Source: Falsiroseomonas tokyonensis (GTDB lineage: Bacteria; Pseudomonadota; Alphaproteobacteria; Acetobacterales; Acetobacteraceae). From it: a DNA stretch of 64,000 nucleotides. The notes under the pieces are model-generated. The model saw nothing but the letters and a program-made list of their open reading frames with translations. It ran no database searches and had not been told where the DNA came from. Shown here piece by piece: positions 60,880 to 64,000 of this stretch (position 1 is its first letter; every line of letters begins with the position of its first letter). The position numbers were made by a program, and so were the translations under genes. The DNA lies in contig NZ_JAFNJS010000010.1 in NCBI RefSeq assembly GCF_019024325.1, positions 104,709 to 168,708 on the forward strand, in the 5' to 3' direction.

Positions 60880-62316
60880 ATGAGTGCCCTGGACGCCCTG
60901 CGTACCAATGTGATGATCGCCGATAGCGAGCTGAACATCACCTATATGAACGCTGCGGCCATCGCCCTGATGCGCGAGGCCGAGGCCGATCTTCGCGCGG
61001 AACTGCCGCAGTTCAGCGTGGATCGCCTGATCGGCAGCAATATCGACATCTTCCACAGGTCGCCCGCGCATCAGCGCAAGATGCTGGCCGCGCTGGAGGT
61101 GCCGCACGCCGCCACCATCCGCATCGGCAGCCACGCCTTCGACCTGCTGGTGACGCCGCTGCGGGATGGCGGGCGGCGGACCGGCTTCGTCGTCGAATGG
61201 GCCAATGCCAAGGATCGCCTGCAGAACCTGGACTACGAGGCGCAGTTGGCCGCCATCAGCCGGTCCCAGGCCGTGATCGAATTCGCCACCGACGGCACCG
61301 TGCTGCACGCCAACGACAATTTCTTGAAGGCGCTGGGCTACAGGTTGGAGGAAGTGGTGGGCCAGAACCACCGCATCTTCGTCGATCCGGCGGATATGGA
61401 TCCGGTGCGCTACAAGGCCTTCTGGGATGCGCTGCGGCGCGGCGAGTACCAGGCCGCGCAGTTCCGGCGCATCGGCAAGGGTGGGCGCGAGGTCTGGATC
61501 GAGGCCGCCTACAACCCGATCTTGGACAGCCATGGCCGGGTCGCGAAGGTGGTGAAATTCGCCACCGACATTACTGCGCAGGTCCATCTCCTGACCAACC
61601 TCAAGACGATGATCGACCGCAATTTCGGGGAGATCGACGAGGCGATCCGCAATTCCACCGCCGAGGCCGATACAGCCTCCGCCGCGGCGGGCGAGACGGC
61701 CAGCAATGTGCAGCTGGTCGCCGCGGCCGCGGAGGAACTGGCCGCCTCGATCGGCGAGATCTCGCGCAGCATGGCGAATTCGCGCGCCGCCACGGATGCC
61801 GCCTTCGACCAGACCGTGAGCGTGGCGCATAGCACGGAGGCGCTGGCCAATGCGGCGCAGGCGATGACCAGCATCGTCGGCCTGATCCGCAATGTCGCCA
61901 GCCAGATCAACCTGCTGGCGCTGAACGCGACCATCGAGGCCGCCCGGGCCGGGGAGGCGGGCAAGGGCTTTGCCGTGGTCGCCAGCGAGGTGAAGAACCT
62001 GGCCGTGCAGGCGGCGCAGGCGACGCAGCAGATCTCGGGCGAGATCGACGGCATCCAGGCCACCTCCGCCGCCGTGGCGGGGGCGCTCGGTGCCATCCGG
62101 GATGCCGTCACCACCGTGCGCGAAAGCGTCACCCAGACCGCCGCGGCGGTCGAGGAGCAGAGCGTGGTGACGCGCAGCATGTCCGGCAACATGCACGGCG
62201 CCTCCACCGCCGTGACCTCCGTCTCCACCAGCGTGAACGGCATCTCGAATGCCGTGCTGAAGGCGGCGGAAGCGGTGGCGACCACGCGGCAGGCGGCGGA
62301 AGTGCTGGTCCGCTGA
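60880..62316 (+). CDS. Soluble PAS-domain methyl-accepting chemotaxis protein
   Basis: A 478-residue cytoplasmic chemoreceptor with no membrane segment. Two PAS domains come first: residues 5-115 ([20 protein letters not shown]) and 125-245 ([41 protein letters not shown]). The signalling domain (270-478) carries the conserved tip [20 protein letters not shown] and [17 protein letters not shown]. The second PAS resembles Aer-like redox or ligand sensors. The ATG at 60880 has GAAGG about 8 bases upstream and was preferred to 60841. No che genes lie near. Confidence 0.9.
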   Translation: MSALDALRTNVMIADSELNITYMNAAAIALMREAEADLRAELPQFSVDRLIGSNIDIFHRSPAHQRKMLAALEVPHAATIRIGSHAFDLLVTPLRDGGRRTGFVVEWANAKDRLQNLDYEAQLAAISRSQAVIEFATDGTVLHANDNFLKALGYRLEEVVGQNHRIFVDPADMDPVRYKAFWDALRRGEYQAAQFRRIGKGGREVWIEAAYNPILDSHGRVAKVVKFATDITAQVHLLTNLKTMIDRNFGEIDEAIRNSTAEADTASAAAGETASNVQLVAAAAEELAASIGEISRSMANSRAATDAAFDQTVSVAHSTEALANAAQAMTSIVGLIRNVASQINLLALNATIEAARAGEAGKGFAVVASEVKNLAVQAAQATQQISGEIDGIQATSAAVAGALGAIRDAVTTVRESVTQTAAAVEEQSVVTRSMSGNMHGASTAVTSVSTSVNGISNAVLKAAEAVATTRQAAEVLVR

Positions 62317-62324
62317 GGCGCCGG

Positions 62325-62360
62325 CCTCGGCGGCCAAGGGGGGCTGGTTAGCCGCCGAGG
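62325..62360. terminator. Bidirectional terminator overlapping the glycosyltransferase 3' end
   Basis: CCTCGGCGGC (62325-62334) and GCCGCCGAGG (62351-62360) form a perfect 10-bp stem with a 16-base loop between the convergent chemoreceptor and glycosyltransferase genes. The right arm lies in the last codons of the glycosyltransferase. Confidence 0.6.
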
Positions 62361-63703
62361 CGGATGCCCAGCTTGGCGTACATCTCGGTCAGCCGCTGGC
62401 CGTAATGCGCGGCATCAAAGAGCACGGCCTGCTGCGGACCGCGGGCCGCGAGCTCCGCGCGCAGCTCGTCCTGGCCGTCCAGCGCCTGGATCGCCTCCGC
62501 CATCGCCCTGGTGTCGTAGGGGTCGACGGTCAGCGCGGCCTCGCCCACCACTTCGGGCAGGGAGGAGGTATTGCTGGTCATCACCGGCGTGCCGAGCAGC
62601 ATCGCCTCCAGCGCCGGCAGTCCGAAGCCCTCGTAGAGCGAGGGAAACAGCAGCGCGCGGGCGCCGCGGATCAGGCTGACCAGCAGGCGGAAGGGCGCAT
62701 AGTCCAGCAGGATGACGCGGTCGCGCAGCTTGCGGGTCAGCGACTGCACGCCGTCATAGGGGCCGGGATCGGCCATGATGCGGTGGTCATCGTCGTAGAT
62801 CAGGCCGAGCTCCTGGCGCATCTGCCAGGCCTGCTTGCCGCAGATCACCAGCGGCTTCGTGCTGCCGGAGGCGAGATAGGCCTCGATCAGGCGCCCGACA
62901 TTCTTCTTCGGCTCGATCGCGCCGAAGAACAGCCAGTACTCGCCCCAGTCCAGGCCGAAGGCGCCCTTCACCTCGGCGCGGGCCAGGTTCTCCGGCTTGC
63001 GCGCCAGGCGGTCCGGAATCTCGACGGACTGGTAGGTATTGGAGATCTTCTCCGCCGGGATGCCGAGGAGGTTTATGATGTCCCGCTTCGAGGCCTCGCT
63101 GACCGTCACGATGTGGTCGGCATGGTTCGCGATCGCCCGGCAGGTGCCCAGGTAGCGGCGCTTCACGTCCAGCGTCGCATAGGGCATGCGCAGCGGCACC
63201 AGGTCGTGGATGGTGTAGATGTTCTTCGTGCCCTCGATGCGGAGCGGCAGCGGATAGGTCCAGTGCATGACGTCCTGCTGATCCGGCAGGCGGACACGCC
63301 CCATCTTGTTCTTCACGCCGAAGCTCTGCACCGCCGCGCGGAACAGCTCTGGCACATTCCAAAGCCTGTCGGCATGCGGCAGCCGCGCCTCCAGCCCCTG
63401 CCGGATCACGCGGTCGGTCAGGGGTACCGGCAGGGCGTCCTCGCCGAAGGACAGCTTCACGCCATGAAGCGCGTCGTCGATGGCGCGTTTCAGCCAGTGC
63501 GGCGGCTTCGGCCGGGCATCGTAGAGGGTGACCTCGCGCAGCAGCTCGTCTTTGCCGACGGAGCCGCGCTGGCCGTAGAGCACGCCGACTTCTGCCCCCA
63601 GATTGCCCAGGCAGCGGGACAGGTTCCGGGCGTAGGTCGCCACCCCCGTGCCCTGGTCCAGTGCCAGGTTGTAGCCGTCGATGGCGATCCGTGGCTTCGA
63701 CAC
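62348..63703 (-). CDS. GT4-type glycosyltransferase
   Basis: A 451-residue GT-B enzyme. The N-terminus [19 protein letters not shown] is followed by [29 protein letters not shown] is the domain-linking motif shared with the enzyme at 32483-33769. The C-terminal donor site is [20 protein letters not shown] and then [18 protein letters not shown]. The GTG at 63703 has GAGGAGGGG about 10 bases upstream. It is divergent from a manC-like gene, so it probably belongs to a second surface-polysaccharide cluster that continues past the window and may use GDP-mannose-derived sugars. Confidence 0.9.
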   Translation of the reverse strand: MSKPRIAIDGYNLALDQGTGVATYARNLSRCLGNLGAEVGVLYGQRGSVGKDELLREVTLYDARPKPPHWLKRAIDDALHGVKLSFGEDALPVPLTDRVIRQGLEARLPHADRLWNVPELFRAAVQSFGVKNKMGRVRLPDQQDVMHWTYPLPLRIEGTKNIYTIHDLVPLRMPYATLDVKRRYLGTCRAIANHADHIVTVSEASKRDIINLLGIPAEKISNTYQSVEIPDRLARKPENLARAEVKGAFGLDWGEYWLFFGAIEPKKNVGRLIEAYLASGSTKPLVICGKQAWQMRQELGLIYDDDHRIMADPGPYDGVQSLTRKLRDRVILLDYAPFRLLVSLIRGARALLFPSLYEGFGLPALEAMLLGTPVMTSNTSSLPEVVGEAALTVDPYDTRAMAEAIQALDGQDELRAELAARGPQQAVLFDAAHYGQRLTEMYAKLGIRLGG

Positions 63704-63856
63704 CCGCGCCCCCCTCCTCAATTGGCCTGCGTCCTGCGCCGGCCGGTTAAGCGGGCTGCGGGAGCCGCCGTCAACCTCGGCGTCAGGGCGGTGCCGGTCC
63801 AAGCCGGCGGGCGCGACATGAGGCGACACGGTTCGACCCCGCCTTCGCCTTTCTTT

Positions 63857-63881
63857 TTCCGTAGCCCTGCGACATACGGAA
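63857..63881. promoter_or_regulatory. Inverted repeat in the divergent glycosyltransferase/manC promoter
   Basis: TTCCGTA (63857-63863) and TACGGAA (63875-63881) flank an 11-base spacer, 25 bases before the manC-like start. It follows a T-rich stretch. It could be an operator for either gene; no regulator can be assigned. Confidence 0.4.
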
Positions 63882-63906
63882 CGCTCTCCCCGATAGGTGA
63901 AACCAG

Positions 63907-64000
63907 ATGCCTGAGACTGCTGCGCCGCCCGCCTCGGACCTGATTGTTCCTGTGATCCTGTGTGGCGGCACGGGCAGCCGGCTGTGGCCGTTGTCGCGGG
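63907..64000 (+). CDS. Mannose-1-phosphate guanylyltransferase, N-terminal fragment at window edge
   Basis: Only the first 31 codons are in the window. After 12 residues they read IVPVILCGGTGSRLWPLSR, the nucleotide-binding signature of the ManC/XanB/AlgA group, which makes GDP-mannose (some members also isomerise mannose-6-phosphate). The gene continues past 64000. AGGTGA lies a few bases before the ATG. Its divergent neighbour is a glycosyltransferase. Glucose-1-phosphate transferases have a similar start, but CGGTGSRLWPLSR is the mannose type. Confidence 0.85.
   Translation, partial: MPETAAPPASDLIVPVILCGGTGSRLWPLSR

Overview
This 64 kb window is a GC-rich chromosomal segment from an alphaproteobacterium. 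The content suggests a Roseomonas-like member of the Acetobacteraceae. The reasons are the SUF operon of sufC-D-S-U-T-A type, the conserved rne / amiC-mrcA-prfB block, five separate TctC/Bug-type periplasmic receptors, and the ABC-dependent capsule genes. The lineage is an inference from gene content, not from a marker gene. No rRNA, tRNA, CRISPR array or insertion sequence was found. Most genes abut or overlap by 1-4 bases (ATGA, GTGA, TGATG), so the DNA is compact.

Layout. 1-3.9 kb: the end of a SUF iron-sulfur assembly operon. 4-5 kb: an exported catalase-family peroxidase. 5.1-11.6 kb: a catabolic region, with a minus-strand operon (FAH-family hydrolase, NodB-like deacetylase, two Bug receptors, hydroxyquinol-type intradiol dioxygenase) divergent from a GntR regulator and a MetE-like protein. 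11.8-14.5 kb: an XRE regulator, an exported protein of unknown function, an SDR and an alpha/beta hydrolase. 14.5-21 kb: a CPA2 antiporter, a TetR-DevB-DevC-DevA exporter operon behind twin palindromic operators, then a maleylacetate reductase that could complete the hydroxyquinol pathway. 21-31 kb: an aminoglycoside-phosphotransferase-like gene, prfB, mrcA and amiC on the minus strand, then rne on the plus strand behind an 855-base gap with no convincing gene.

32.5-53.9 kb is the most interesting part. It is a capsule locus with KpsS-, KpsC-, KpsM-, KpsT-, KpsE- and KpsD-like proteins. Inside it sit a 2,443-residue reducing polyketide synthase, an alpha-oxoamine synthase, a GNAT-fold protein of the YghO / bacterial ceramide synthase type and a ketoreductase-like SDR. 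Together these read as a dedicated pathway for a sphingoid- or ceramide-like lipid, most simply the membrane anchor of the capsule. It resembles the rhizobial rkp K-antigen system with an added N-acyltransferase step.

54-64 kb: two more Bug receptors, a DUF1835 protein, tadA, a class I glutamine amidotransferase, rluB, rsmD, an EAL phosphodiesterase, a soluble PAS chemoreceptor, a second glycosyltransferase and the first codons of a mannose-1-phosphate guanylyltransferase gene, which probably opens another surface-polysaccharide cluster. Long antisense open frames over rne, the PKS and other genes are GC-rich shadows and are not annotated.
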